Shown in pieces: positions 1 through 8,636 of a DNA stretch of 64,000 bases. Where the stretch lies: contig UCII01000001.1 of the NCBI GenBank assembly GCA_900472485.1, positions 307,986 to 371,985 on the forward strand, read 5' to 3'. The position numbers were made by a program, and so were the translations under genes. Positions within the stretch are counted from its first letter, which is position 1. Every line of letters starts with the position of its first letter. This stretch comes from Hyphomicrobiales bacterium. Lineage in GTDB: Bacteria; Pseudomonadota; Alphaproteobacteria; Rhizobiales; Rhizobiaceae. Below the pieces are notes generated by a model, which was given only the letters and a program-made list of their open reading frames with translations, was not told the DNA's origin and did no database searches.

Positions 1-1
1 C

Positions 2-679
2 CTCGGGCAGACCGAAGGTGGCCGCAAGACGACGGTACGCGATGCCAGGATATTGCCGGAGATCGTGATTTACGATCCGGCGTTGACACTCGGACTGCCG
101 GTCGCCACGAGCGTGACGAGTGGGCTCAACGCCATGGCCCATGCCGTCGAGGGGCTTTATGCGCAAGACCGCAATCCGATTTCGAGCCTGATGGCATTGG
201 AAGGCCTGAGGGCCTTTGCCCGAAGCCTGCCTGTTATCGTCAACGATCCCAAGAACGCAGAGGCGCGCAGCGATGCGCTTTACGGCGCCTGGCTCTGCGG
301 CTCGGTGCTCGGCACGGTCGGCATGGCGTTGCATCACAAGATTTGTCACACGCTCGGCGGCTCCTTCGATACGCCGCATGCCGAAACCCATGCGGTGATG
401 CTGCCGCATACGGCCGCCTTCAATGCCGCAGCCGCGGCATCGGAGCTGGTAGAAGCGGCCGCTATTTTCAGCGGCTCCATCGGTGGTGGGCTCTGGGATT
501 TCGCCAAGGCGATCGGATCGCCATTGTCGCTCAAGGAATTCGGGCTGACGGAAGCCGATCTCGATCGCGCGGCTGCGATCGCTGTCGAGAATCCGTACTG
601 GAATCCGCGACCGATCGATCGGGGTGCGATCCGCCAGCTTCTGCAGAACGCCTGGGAGGGCCGGCGGCCTACGGACTGA
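2..679 (+). CDS. Maleylacetate reductase, C-terminal part (5' end outside window)
   Basis: Iron-type alcohol dehydrogenase family enzyme that reduces maleylacetate to 3-oxoadipate with NAD(P)H, the last step of the hydroxyquinol branch. The frame is open from base 2, before any start codon, so the N-terminal nucleotide-binding half lies outside the window. Visible are the QTEGGRKTT segment typical of maleylacetate reductases, the SGLNAMAHAVEGLYA helix and the HHKICHTLGG and TPHAETHAVMLPH stretches that carry family histidines. Assignment is supported by hydroxyquinol 1,2-dioxygenase at 7236, which makes the substrate. The gene is followed 56 bases later by a transporter operon on the same strand. 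A chloro-substituted substrate is possible and cannot be excluded from sequence. Confidence 0.9.
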   Translation, partial: LGQTEGGRKTTVRDARILPEIVIYDPALTLGLPVATSVTSGLNAMAHAVEGLYAQDRNPISSLMALEGLRAFARSLPVIVNDPKNAEARSDALYGAWLCGSVLGTVGMALHHKICHTLGGSFDTPHAETHAVMLPHTAAFNAAAAASELVEAAAIFSGSIGGGLWDFAKAIGSPLSLKEFGLTEADLDRAAAIAVENPYWNPRPIDRGAIRQLLQNAWEGRRPTD

Positions 680-735
680 GACATAGGCGCCTGTTGGCGC
701 ACTCTTTGGGAGGAGAGGCAATGAGGGGAGGAAAC

Positions 736-2016
736 ATGTTCACGAGACGCGATTTTCTGAAGACGACGGCAGCCGGCGGCGCGCTGATTGCAAGCTCGGG
801 CCTGCCCATGCCGGCGATTGCCAAGAATGCGGCAATCAAGCTTGGCTATGTCAGCCCGCAGACGGGGCCGCTCGCCGCTTTCGGCGAAGCCGACAAATTC
901 GTCATCGACGCCTTTCTGGCGACGACGAAGGCAAAGGGCCTGAACTACGAGGTCGTGGTCAAGGACAGCCAGTCGAACCCGAACCGCGCTGCCGAGGTCG
1001 CAAAGGAGCTGATCGTCGACAGCCAGATCAACCTGATGCTCGTATCCTCGACGCCGGAAACGACCAATCCGGTCTCGACGACCTGTGAGGGCGAGGAGAT
1101 GCCCTGCATTTCCACGGTCGCGCCGTGGCAGCCCTGGTTCATCGGCCAGCAGGGCAATCCCGGCGATCCCGCCTCGTGGAAGCCCTTCAATTACGCCTAT
1201 CATTTCTTCTGGGGCCTTGAAGATATCATCGCTGTTTTCACCGGCATGTGGAGCCAGATCGACACCAACAAGAAGGTTGGCGGCCTGTTCCCGAATGATG
1301 GTGATGGTAACGCCTGGGGCGACAAGGTCGTCGGCTTCCCGCCGGTCCTCGAAAAGCTCGGCTACGGGTTGACGGATACCGGCCGCTACCAGAACCTGAC
1401 GGATGATTTTTCGGCACAGATCAATGCCTTCAAGCAGGCAGGCACCGATATCCTGACCGGGGTGATGATCCCGCCCGATCTCACCACCTTCTGGAACCAG
1501 GCCAAGCAACAGGGTCTGAAGCCGAAGGTTGCCTCGATCGGCAAGGCGCTTCTCTTCCCGCAGACCGTCGAAGCACTGGGGAATGCCGGGCACAATCTGT
1601 CGACTGAAGTCTGGTGGACCCCGACGCATCCATTCAAATCGTCGCTGACGGGCGAGACCGCGGCCGCCGTGGCGGCTGCCTTCACCAAGACAACCGGCCG
1701 CCCATGGACCCAGCCTATCGGCTTTGCCCATGCGCTGTTCGAGCTTGCCGTCGATGTCATGACGCGGACCGAGGATGCTGATGATGCCGAGGCCGTCGCC
1801 AAGGCGATCGGAGAAACCAAGCTCGACACCCTCGTCGGGCCGATCTCCTGGGGCAACGAGAAGCTGCCGCCCTTCGCGCAGAAGAATGTCGCCAAGACGC
1901 CGCTGGTCGGCGGCCAATGGCGGCTGAAATCCGGCGGCGGCTACGATCTCGTCGTCGTCGAAAACGGGCTGGCGCCCAATGTGCCGCTTGGCGGCAAGCT
2001 CGAAGCCCTGGCCTGA
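736..2016 (+). CDS. ABC transporter substrate-binding protein, branched-chain amino acid (Peripla_BP_6) type
   Basis: Periplasmic ligand-binding protein of about 426 residues. The N-terminus has a twin-arginine-style signal (MFTRRDFLKTTAAGG) followed by a hydrophobic stretch and a likely cleavage near AIAKN; the mature protein starts IKLGYVSPQTGPLAAFGEAD, the usual opening of the Leu/Ile/Val-binding family. The ATG at 736 is preferred over the ATG at 721 because GGGAGGAAAC lies just before it. It heads five consecutive transporter genes placed between maleylacetate reductase and the aromatic hydroxylase, so the ligand is probably an aromatic acid or phenol rather than an amino acid (inference). 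Ligand-specific residues cannot be judged here. Confidence 0.88.
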   Translation: MFTRRDFLKTTAAGGALIASSGLPMPAIAKNAAIKLGYVSPQTGPLAAFGEADKFVIDAFLATTKAKGLNYEVVVKDSQSNPNRAAEVAKELIVDSQINLMLVSSTPETTNPVSTTCEGEEMPCISTVAPWQPWFIGQQGNPGDPASWKPFNYAYHFFWGLEDIIAVFTGMWSQIDTNKKVGGLFPNDGDGNAWGDKVVGFPPVLEKLGYGLTDTGRYQNLTDDFSAQINAFKQAGTDILTGVMIPPDLTTFWNQAKQQGLKPKVASIGKALLFPQTVEALGNAGHNLSTEVWWTPTHPFKSSLTGETAAAVAAAFTKTTGRPWTQPIGFAHALFELAVDVMTRTEDADDAEAVAKAIGETKLDTLVGPISWGNEKLPPFAQKNVAKTPLVGGQWRLKSGGGYDLVVVENGLAPNVPLGGKLEALA

Positions 2017-2066
2017 AAGGAGGGTTGCCCGGCACTGGATTGGGCAGCCTCCAACGGAGAACGACA

Positions 2067-2786
2067 ATGCCCCTACTGGAATTGAAGGGAGTTTCGAAAT
2101 CGTTCGGCGCGCTCGTCGTCGCCGAAGATATCGGTTTCTCCGTGGAGCCTGGCGAGGCGCTCGGAGTCATCGGGCCGAACGGCGCCGGCAAATCGACGCT
2201 GTTCAATCTTATCAACGGCAATCTCTCCGTCGCCGGAGGATCGATCGAATTCGACGGCCGCGATGTCACCCATGTGCCGCCGATGCAACGTTGCCTTGCC
2301 GGCATGGGCCGTACCTTCCAGATCCCGCAGCCTTTCGAACGCCTGACCGCCTATGAAAACCTGCTGGTCGCCGGCGCTTTCGGCGCCAAGGCGCGGGAAA
2401 GTGATGTCGCTGCTCTCTGTGCCGATATCCTTGTCGATACCGGCCTGATCGCCAAGGCCAACGTGCCGGCGGGATCGCTGACCCTGCTCGAACGCAAGCG
2501 GCTGGAGCTTGCCCGCGCACTCGCCACACAGCCGAAGCTGCTGCTTCTTGACGAAATCGCCGGCGGGCTGACGGAAGGTGAGTGCCGTCAACTTGTCGCG
2601 ACGATCAAGCGGGTCCACCAGCGCGGGATCGCCATCATCTGGATCGAGCATGTGCTGCACGCTTTGACGGCAGTGGCGGAGCGTATCCTCGTGCTCAATT
2701 TCGGTCGGGTGATCGGCATCGGCAAACCTGACGCGATCATGAACTCGAGCGAGGTGCGCGAGATCTATCTGGGGATGGACGTCTAA
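2067..2786 (+). CDS. ABC transporter ATP-binding protein, LivG type
   Basis: Cytoplasmic ATPase of the HAAT importer, about 239 residues. Walker A is GPNGAGKST near residue 37 and the Walker B region is LLLLDEIAGGL near residue 165. The family signature, usually LSxGxx, is degenerate here: the stretch before RKRLELARAL reads SLTLLE, which is common among LivG-like subunits. The start at 2067 is chosen because MPLLELKGVSKSFGAL is the normal family N-terminus and follows an AACGGAGAACGAC ribosome-binding region. Its stop overlaps the ATG of the next ATPase by one base (TAATG), indicating translational coupling. Confidence 0.88.
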   Translation: MPLLELKGVSKSFGALVVAEDIGFSVEPGEALGVIGPNGAGKSTLFNLINGNLSVAGGSIEFDGRDVTHVPPMQRCLAGMGRTFQIPQPFERLTAYENLLVAGAFGAKARESDVAALCADILVDTGLIAKANVPAGSLTLLERKRLELARALATQPKLLLLDEIAGGLTEGECRQLVATIKRVHQRGIAIIWIEHVLHALTAVAERILVLNFGRVIGIGKPDAIMNSSEVREIYLGMDV

Positions 2787-3508
2787 TGGCGAGCCTTGTC
2801 GAAACCCGCGGCCTCATGGCCTCCTATGGCGATTTCCAGGCCGTGCTCGGCGTCGATCTGCATCTCGAAGCCGGCGAGACCATCGCCGTCATCGGAGCGA
2901 ACGGTGCCGGCAAATCGACGCTGATGCGCTCGATTGCCGGTGTGATCGCCAACAAGTCCGAGATGGTCCTGCATCGCGGCGAGCCGATCGGTGCCCTGGC
3001 CGCCTCCGACGTGGTGCGCCGCGGCATTGCGCTCGTACCCGAGGGCCGGAAGCTGTTTCCGTCGCTGACGGTCGAGGAGAATCTGCAAATTGGCCGTTAT
3101 GGCCGCCGTGTCGCCGGGCCGTGGACGCTCGACAGCATCTATTCGCTGTTCCCGGTCCTGAAGGAAAGACGGCGCAATCCGGCGACGGCTCTTTCGGGCG
3201 GGCAGCAGCAGATGGTCGCGATCGGCCGGGCACTGATGTCCAATCCCGAGGTCCTTCTCTGCGACGAGCTGAGCCTCGGCCTCGCGCCCGTGGTCATCAA
3301 GGATATCTATGCCGCCTTTTCGCATATCCGCACGGCGGGTGCGGCCATCGTCATCGTCGAGCAGGATATCGCCCAGGCGCTGAAGGTTGCCGACCGTGTC
3401 TATTGCATGATGGAGGGCCGCATCACTTTGACCGGGCGTCCGGCGGAACTCGACCGAGCCGACATCCATGCGGCCTATTTCGGAGCGGACACCCATGAAC
3501 TGGCTTGA
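2786..3508 (+). CDS. ABC transporter ATP-binding protein, LivF type
   Basis: Second ATPase of the HAAT importer, 240 residues. Walker A GANGAGKST, signature SGGQQQMVAIGRALM and Walker B VLLCDELSLGLAP are all present in the expected order, followed by the switch region IVIVEQD in which glutamine takes the H-loop neighbourhood as in other LivF proteins. It begins one base inside the preceding stop codon and its 3' end overlaps the following permease start at 3495 by 14 bases, so the three genes are tightly coupled. It pairs with the LivG-type subunit to energise uptake of the ligand bound by the protein at 736. Confidence 0.9.
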   Translation: MASLVETRGLMASYGDFQAVLGVDLHLEAGETIAVIGANGAGKSTLMRSIAGVIANKSEMVLHRGEPIGALAASDVVRRGIALVPEGRKLFPSLTVEENLQIGRYGRRVAGPWTLDSIYSLFPVLKERRRNPATALSGGQQQMVAIGRALMSNPEVLLCDELSLGLAPVVIKDIYAAFSHIRTAGAAIVIVEQDIAQALKVADRVYCMMEGRITLTGRPAELDRADIHAAYFGADTHELA

Positions 3509-4358
3509 TACGCTTCTGCAAGGCGTTTTGCTCGGTGGCCTCTACGCGCTGTTTGCCGCCGGCCTCAGTCTCGTTTTCGGCATCATGCGTCTCGTCAATC
3601 TGGCGCATGGCGATCTCATCGTGCTGGCGGCTTTCCTGATCCTGGTGCTTGTCTCATTGCTTGGGCTTAATCCTTTCCTGGCTGCGCTGATCGCAGCTCC
3701 GCTGATGTTCGCCGTCGGTTGGCTGCTGCAATATCATCTGCTGAACCGGACCCTCGGCGAGGATATCCTGCCGCCGTTGCTCGTCACCTTCGGCCTGTCG
3801 ATCGTCATCCAGAACGGTCTTCTGGAAGGTTTTACTGCCGATAGCCGGCGGATCTCCACCGGTGCTTTGGAGACGGCGTCTCTGCAATTCGGCGGCGTCA
3901 ATGCCGGCCTGATGCCGCTTCTGACCTTTGCCTCGGCCGTCCTCGTCATCGTCGGTCTCAACCAGCTCATCTATCGAACCGAACTCGGTCGCGCCTTTCG
4001 CGCCACTTCGGATGATGTGGTGACGGCGAGCCTGATGGGCATTCGGCCGAATTCCATCTTCGCCATCGCGACCGGACTTGCGATGATGATCGTGACTGTC
4101 GCAGCCCTCTATCTCGGCATGCGCGCGAATTTCGATCCGACTGCCGGACCGGCACGGCTGATCTACGCTTTCGAAGCCGTCATCATCGGCGGTCTCGGCT
4201 CGTTGTGGGGCACGCTTGCCGGTGGTGTCATCCTGGGGGTTGCTCAGACATTCGGCGCGGCGATCAATCCCGAATGGCAGATCCTGGCCGGCCATATCGC
4301 CTTCCTGCTCGTGCTGCTCTTCCGGCCGCGCGGCCTTTTTCCTCGGGCGGTGGATTGA
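3495..4358 (+). CDS. ABC transporter permease, LivH type
   Basis: Integral membrane subunit, about 287 residues, with eight or so hydrophobic segments. The opening MNWLDTLLQGVLLGGLYAL, the LVFGIMRLVNLAHGD segment and the GLGSLWGTLAGG loop near the C-terminus are classic LivH/BPD_transp_2 features. An ATG at 3468 is in frame but encodes a non-typical extension (MRPISERTP); the ATG at 3495 has GGAGCGGACACCC before it and restores the family N-terminus, so it is preferred. It overlaps the LivF-type gene by 14 bases and is followed after 7 bases by the second permease. Confidence 0.88.
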   Translation: MNWLDTLLQGVLLGGLYALFAAGLSLVFGIMRLVNLAHGDLIVLAAFLILVLVSLLGLNPFLAALIAAPLMFAVGWLLQYHLLNRTLGEDILPPLLVTFGLSIVIQNGLLEGFTADSRRISTGALETASLQFGGVNAGLMPLLTFASAVLVIVGLNQLIYRTELGRAFRATSDDVVTASLMGIRPNSIFAIATGLAMMIVTVAALYLGMRANFDPTAGPARLIYAFEAVIIGGLGSLWGTLAGGVILGVAQTFGAAINPEWQILAGHIAFLLVLLFRPRGLFPRAVD

Positions 4359-4365
4359 GGCGGCG

Positions 4366-5481
4366 ATGACCACAGGTTTCGAAACAATGTCGACCGAAAT
4401 CGCAGTGCCGCCGGACTGGCGGATGGAAACGCGGACGCGGCTTTCCGGTATCTTCGCCATCCTTTCGCTTGTCGCGATCGTCGTGCTCGCCGCCGCACCC
4501 TTCTTGGTGTCGCGCGGTGTCGTGCAGGATCTCTTCTTCATTCTGACCATGCTGGCACTGGCACAGAGCTGGAATCTGCTTGCCGGCTATGCCGGTCTGA
4601 TCTCGGTGGGACAGCAGCTTTTCGTAGGCTGCGGCGCCTATGCGCTGTTCGGCTTCGTCATTCTTGCCGGTCTCGACCCGATCCTTGCGATTCCGCTGGC
4701 TGGGCTCTTCGCCATGCTGATTGCCGCACCAGCCGCCTTTTTCTCCTTCCGGCTTTATGGCCCCTATTTCGCGATCGGCACCTGGGTTATCGCCGAAGTC
4801 GGACGGTTGCTCTTTGCCCAGTGGAAGATGCTGGGCGGTGGAACGGGCACCTCGCTGCCGCGCGAAGCCACCAAGGACATGCTCGGCATCTCCCTGCTGC
4901 AAAATTGGTTCGGCATGCGTTCCGCTGCCGCGGCCGATGCGCTTGCCTATTGGCTGGCGCTGGTTCTGACTGCGCTGACGATCGGTTTTATCTACCGGCT
5001 GCTGCGCAGTAAGCAGGGGCTTGGCCTTGCCGCCGTGCGCGACAACGAGACGGCGGCGCGTGCCCTCGGTGTCGATGCGCACCGCCTGAAGATCGTCGTC
5101 TATCTGGGGGCCGCTTTTGTGACCGGCATGGTCGGCGCCCTCATCTATCTACAGAAGGCGCGCATTTCGCCTGACGCCGCTTTCTCGCTCACCGACTGGA
5201 CCGCCTATGTCGTCTTCATTGTTGTCATCGGCGGCATCGGTACCATCGAAGGGCCGCTGGTCGGCGTGCTCGTCTTCTTCCTGCTGCAGAATGCCTTTTC
5301 GAGCTACGGCTCCTGGTATCTCCTAGCGCTCGGCGCCCTTGCAATCGTCACCATGCTGTTTGCGCCACGAGGCCTCTGGGGGCTCATATCCAGCCGCACC
5401 GGTTGGGAACTTTTTCCGGTCCGCCGCCTGCTGAGAGGCGGATCAACGCTATACGATGAAAAGGGAGGGCCAAATGGCTGA
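4366..5481 (+). CDS. ABC transporter permease, LivM type
   Basis: Second membrane subunit of the HAAT importer, about 371 residues. After a 25-residue polar N-terminus come repeated hydrophobic spans; SWNLLAGYAGLISVGQQLFVG and GGIGTIEGPLVGV are LivM hallmarks, and the EAA-like loop reads AVRDNETAARALGVD. The ATG at 4366 lies 7 bases after the LivH-type stop; a longer in-frame reading from 4216 would run through the previous gene and is rejected. An internal ATG at 4387 is an alternative start. The 3' end overlaps the next gene, a flavoprotein hydroxylase, by 8 bases, which ties transport directly to catabolism. Confidence 0.87.
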   Translation: MTTGFETMSTEIAVPPDWRMETRTRLSGIFAILSLVAIVVLAAAPFLVSRGVVQDLFFILTMLALAQSWNLLAGYAGLISVGQQLFVGCGAYALFGFVILAGLDPILAIPLAGLFAMLIAAPAAFFSFRLYGPYFAIGTWVIAEVGRLLFAQWKMLGGGTGTSLPREATKDMLGISLLQNWFGMRSAAAADALAYWLALVLTALTIGFIYRLLRSKQGLGLAAVRDNETAARALGVDAHRLKIVVYLGAAFVTGMVGALIYLQKARISPDAAFSLTDWTAYVVFIVVIGGIGTIEGPLVGVLVFFLLQNAFSSYGSWYLLALGALAIVTMLFAPRGLWGLISSRTGWELFPVRRLLRGGSTLYDEKGGPNG

Positions 5482-7228
5482 CATCACCACCGACGTTCTG
5501 ATTATCGGCACGGGGCCCGCAGGCTCGGCGACATCAGCACTGCTTGCGACCTATGGTCTCGAGCCAATGATAATCAACCGCTATCGCTGGCTGGCGAGCA
5601 CGCCACGTGCGCACATCACCAACCAGCGCACGATGGAGGTTCTGCGCGATCTCGGCCGCGACGTGGAGGAGGAAGCCTATCTCTTCGCGACCGAACAGGA
5701 TCTGATGGGTCAGAACGTCTTCTGTACAGCGGTTGCGGGTGAGGAAATCGGCCGCATGCAGAGCTGGGGTAACCATCCGCTGTCGCGTGCCGAACACCTT
5801 CTTTCATCGCCCACTCACATGAACGATCTGCCGCAGACCTATATGGAGCCGCTGCTGTTCAAGACGGCGTGCTCGCGCGGCGCGCAGGCGCGCATGTCCA
5901 CTGAATATCTGAGCCACGTTCAGGATGCAGAAGGCGTCACCACGACCTGTCTTGATCGGTTGACCGGCAAGGAACTGACCATCCGCTCGAAATTCCTGAT
6001 TGGCGCGGATGGCGGCAATTCCAAGGTGGCGGAGCATGCCGGCCTGACTTTCGAAGGCAAGATGGGTGTGGCCGGCTCTATGAATATCCTGTTCGAGGCG
6101 GATCTTTCGCGTTACGTCGCCCACCGGCCCTCGGTACTCTATTGGGTGCTGCAGCCCGGCGCTGACGTCGGCGGCATCGGCATGGGACTGGTGCGCATGG
6201 TGCGGCCATGGAACGAATGGCTGATCGTCTGGGGCTACGACATCAACCAGCCGGCGCCTCAGGTCGATGATGCCTTCGCTACCAAGGTGGTACGCGAACT
6301 GGTCGGCGTTGCCGATCTCAAGCCGAAGATCAAATCCGTCTCGACCTGGACGGTGAACAATATGTACGCCACGACCATGTCGAAGGGCCGGGTGTTCTGC
6401 ATGGGCGATGCCACCCATCGCCATCCGCCCTCGAACGGCCTCGGCTCCAACACGTCTATCCAGGATGGCTTCAATCTTGCCTGGAAGCTCGCACTGGTGC
6501 TTAAGGGCCGGGCCGGCATGCGCCTGCTCGACAGTTATCAGGCGGAGCGCGCGCCGGTCGCCAAGCAGATCGTTACCCGTGCCAACAAGTCGATCGAGGA
6601 ATTTGGGCCGATCTTCAAGTCGCTCGGCCTGCTCGATTCCGTCGATCCGGTGAAGATGCAGCAGAACATGGATGCGCGCTGCGATGACACGGCCGATGCC
6701 GAGCGTCAGCGCACGGCAATTCGCGAGGCGATTGCCTACAAGGTCTATGAGTTCGACGCGCATGGTGTGGAGATGAACCACCGCTATGCCTCGAACGCTG
6801 TCGTCAAGGACGACCAGCCGGAGCCCGCTTTCGAGAACGATGCGGAACTGCATTTCCAGCCGACGACGTGGCCAGGTGCGCGACTGCCGCATGCCTGGCT
6901 GTTCAACGACAGCGGCGAGAAGGTATCGAGCCTCGATCTGACCGGCCACGGTGTCTTCACTGTGTTGACCGGCATCGGCGGCGACGGCTGGGTTGCGGCG
7001 GCAAAGACGCTGGCGAAAGAGTTCGGCCTGCCGATCACCGTTCATAAGATCGGCCCGCGGCAGGAGTGGCAGGACCTGACGGGAGACTGGGCGCGCGCCC
7101 GCGAAATCCGCGATGCGGGCGTGTTACTCGTGCGTCCTGACCATCACGTCGCCTGGCGCTCGCACGCGGCGGTCGCTGACCCGGAACGCGAGCTTCGCCG
7201 TGTGCTGACGACAATTCTGGATCTGTGA
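5474..7228 (+). CDS. FAD-dependent aromatic hydroxylase (phenol hydroxylase / TfdB-like)
   Basis: Single-component flavoprotein monooxygenase of about 584 residues. It has the FAD dinucleotide motif GTGPAGSATSALL near residue 12, the internal DG motif (FLIGADGGNSK, about residue 175) and the GD motif (GRVFCMGDATHRHPP, about residue 305), followed by the C-terminal thioredoxin-like domain found in phenol hydroxylase and 2,4-dichlorophenol hydroxylase relatives. The start at 5474 follows AAGGGAGGGCCAA. Given the adjacent hydroxyquinol dioxygenase, the probable job is ring hydroxylation of resorcinol or a related phenol to hydroxyquinol using NAD(P)H and O2. The exact substrate is an inference; a chlorophenol hydroxylase role is the main alternative. 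Confidence 0.85.
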   Translation: MADITTDVLIIGTGPAGSATSALLATYGLEPMIINRYRWLASTPRAHITNQRTMEVLRDLGRDVEEEAYLFATEQDLMGQNVFCTAVAGEEIGRMQSWGNHPLSRAEHLLSSPTHMNDLPQTYMEPLLFKTACSRGAQARMSTEYLSHVQDAEGVTTTCLDRLTGKELTIRSKFLIGADGGNSKVAEHAGLTFEGKMGVAGSMNILFEADLSRYVAHRPSVLYWVLQPGADVGGIGMGLVRMVRPWNEWLIVWGYDINQPAPQVDDAFATKVVRELVGVADLKPKIKSVSTWTVNNMYATTMSKGRVFCMGDATHRHPPSNGLGSNTSIQDGFNLAWKLALVLKGRAGMRLLDSYQAERAPVAKQIVTRANKSIEEFGPIFKSLGLLDSVDPVKMQQNMDARCDDTADAERQRTAIREAIAYKVYEFDAHGVEMNHRYASNAVVKDDQPEPAFENDAELHFQPTTWPGARLPHAWLFNDSGEKVSSLDLTGHGVFTVLTGIGGDGWVAAAKTLAKEFGLPITVHKIGPRQEWQDLTGDWARAREIRDAGVLLVRPDHHVAWRSHAAVADPERELRRVLTTILDL

Positions 7229-7235
7229 GGCAATC

Positions 7236-8120
7236 ATGAGCGTAGAAGAGAACGGCTATTTCACCGAGGAAAATTCCGTCGAAGTGGTCACCGGTCGCAA
7301 TGCTAATACCACGGATGTGCGGCTGAAGCGGGTGATGGAGGTCGTCACCCGCAAGCTGCATGAGGCGGTGAAGGAGCTGGAGCCGACACAGGACGAGTGG
7401 ATGGAGGCGATCTTCTTTCTCACCCGCACCGGCCATACCTGCACCGACTGGCGGCAGGAATTCATTCTGCTATCGGATGTGCTCGGCGTCTCGATGCTGG
7501 TCGACGCGATCAACAACCGCAAGCCGTCGGGCGCCTCGGAAAGCACGGTACTTGGCCCCTTCCATGTCGCCGATGCGCCGGAGCTGCCGATGGGCGCCAA
7601 TATCTGCCTCGACCAGAAGGGTGAGGACATGGTGATCAGCGGCCGCATTCTCGATACCAAGGGCAGGCCGATCGAAAACGCGGTGCTCGACGTCTGGCAG
7701 GCCAATGACGAAGGCTTCTACGATGTCCAGCAGAAGGGTATCCAGCCAGATTTCAACCTGCGCGGCATTTTCCGCACCGGCAAGGACGGGCACTACTGGT
7801 TCCGGGCGGTGAAGCCGAAATATTATCCGATCCCGGATGATGGTCCTGTGGGTCAATTGCTCGCCGCACTCGGCCGTCATCCGTACCGACCGGCCCATCT
7901 GCACTACATCATCAAGGCGGATGGTTTTGAGACGCTGACGACCCATATCTTCGATCCAGACGATCCCTATATCCATTCCGATGCGGTGTTCGGTGTCAAG
8001 GAGAGCCTGCTTGCCGAGTTCAAGCGGACGGATGATGCCGTCCGAGCCAAAGAACTGGGTTTCCGGGGCGCGTTCTGGCAGGTCGAGCACGATTTCGTAC
8101 TGGCGCCGGAACGGAAGTGA
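7236..8120 (+). CDS. Hydroxyquinol 1,2-dioxygenase
   Basis: Intradiol ring-cleavage enzyme of 294 residues that opens hydroxyquinol to maleylacetate. The N-terminal helical dimerisation domain (about residues 25-105) precedes the catalytic beta-sandwich. The four Fe(III) ligands of the family are visible: Tyr162 in GFYDVQ, Tyr197 in KYYPIP, His221 and His223 in RPAHLHY; these positions agree closely with those known for hydroxyquinol dioxygenase (Tyr164, Tyr197, His221, His223). It sits 7 bases downstream of the hydroxylase and in the same cluster as maleylacetate reductase, which consumes its product, so hydroxyquinol is a better guess than catechol. No signal peptide; cytoplasmic. Confidence 0.93.
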   Translation: MSVEENGYFTEENSVEVVTGRNANTTDVRLKRVMEVVTRKLHEAVKELEPTQDEWMEAIFFLTRTGHTCTDWRQEFILLSDVLGVSMLVDAINNRKPSGASESTVLGPFHVADAPELPMGANICLDQKGEDMVISGRILDTKGRPIENAVLDVWQANDEGFYDVQQKGIQPDFNLRGIFRTGKDGHYWFRAVKPKYYPIPDDGPVGQLLAALGRHPYRPAHLHYIIKADGFETLTTHIFDPDDPYIHSDAVFGVKESLLAEFKRTDDAVRAKELGFRGAFWQVEHDFVLAPERK

Positions 8121-8123
8121 AAC

Positions 8124-8175
8124 TAGAGCGTGATGCCGAAAAGTGTAGGCAGTTTTCGGACGACATCACGCTCTA
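8124..8175. repeat. Palindromic intergenic repeat, rhizobial type
   Basis: Imperfect palindrome just after the dioxygenase stop codon. The outer arms TAGAGCGTGATG and CATCACGCTCTA are perfect 12-base complements, and inner arms CCGAAAA and TTTTCGG extend the stem, leaving a loop of about ten bases. Elements of this form are common between genes in Rhizobium and relatives. It could also end transcription of the catabolic operon, although there is no trailing T-run. Confidence 0.8.
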
Positions 8176-8186
8176 CTTCTTTGATG

Positions 8187-8239
8187 CTAGAGCGGATTCA
8201 GATTTTAGCTCGATTCGACCTAAAATTATCCGGCTCTAG
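8187..8239. repeat. Second palindromic intergenic repeat
   Basis: Starts 12 bases after the previous palindrome. The outer arms CTAGAGCGGAT and ATCCGGCTCTAG pair with one bulged base, and inner ATTTTAG pairs with CTAAAAT around a loop of about eleven bases. It shares the CTAGAGCG-type end with the first element but has a different core, so the two look like related members of a mosaic repeat family placed in tandem. Confidence 0.7.
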
Positions 8240-8636
8240 GCGATACGCGATCGTGGCGCTCCGCCATAGGTGTTGCGATCGCCCGAATTTACTTATGGAA
8301 ATTCTTCATGATCCGGTACTGACGCGCAATTCTTCAATACAACCTTAGAATAATCGGAAAGTAAGCTTTCCCGAATAGATGTAGTTCCGAGGCCTCCTCA
8401 CATAGGGAGGAGCGCGTCAGCAATTCCTCTCCCTAAAGAGGCTCTGTCGCGCGTTCCAGATTCAAACAGTATACGACCTTAGCGTTAGTCCGCCTTTGTA
8501 TGGCGGGGATCTGCAAAAGCCGGGATTGGTCGGTGAATGCAATCATTGAGATTGTATGTGCGTATCTTCCAAATCACCATCTGTGCTTGATCATAATTAC
8601 ATAACGCTTTATATAACAATTTATGTAAATTGAGGG
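8240..8636. other. Intergenic region with regulator promoter
   Basis: About 400 bases with no convincing gene. It is visibly more AT-rich toward its right end, as expected for the promoter of the MarR-family gene that follows. Apart from a weak hairpin around CTCCTCACATAGGGAGGAG near 8395 and the inverted repeat listed separately, nothing was recognised. Confidence 0.5.
8597..8628. promoter_or_regulatory. Candidate MarR operator (8-base inverted repeat)
   Basis: TTACATAA at 8597-8604 and TTATGTAA at 8621-8628 are perfect complements separated by 16 AT-rich bases, ending 8 bases before the putative start of the MarR-type gene. MarR proteins usually bind palindromes in their own promoters. The assignment is by position and symmetry only. 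Confidence 0.45.

Noticed and set aside
346..2067. Very long open frame on the minus strand (573 codons) opposite the solute-binding protein gene
   Set aside because: It is the complement of a well-supported gene with a Tat signal and family motifs; high GC creates long antisense frames. No start site or protein family features.
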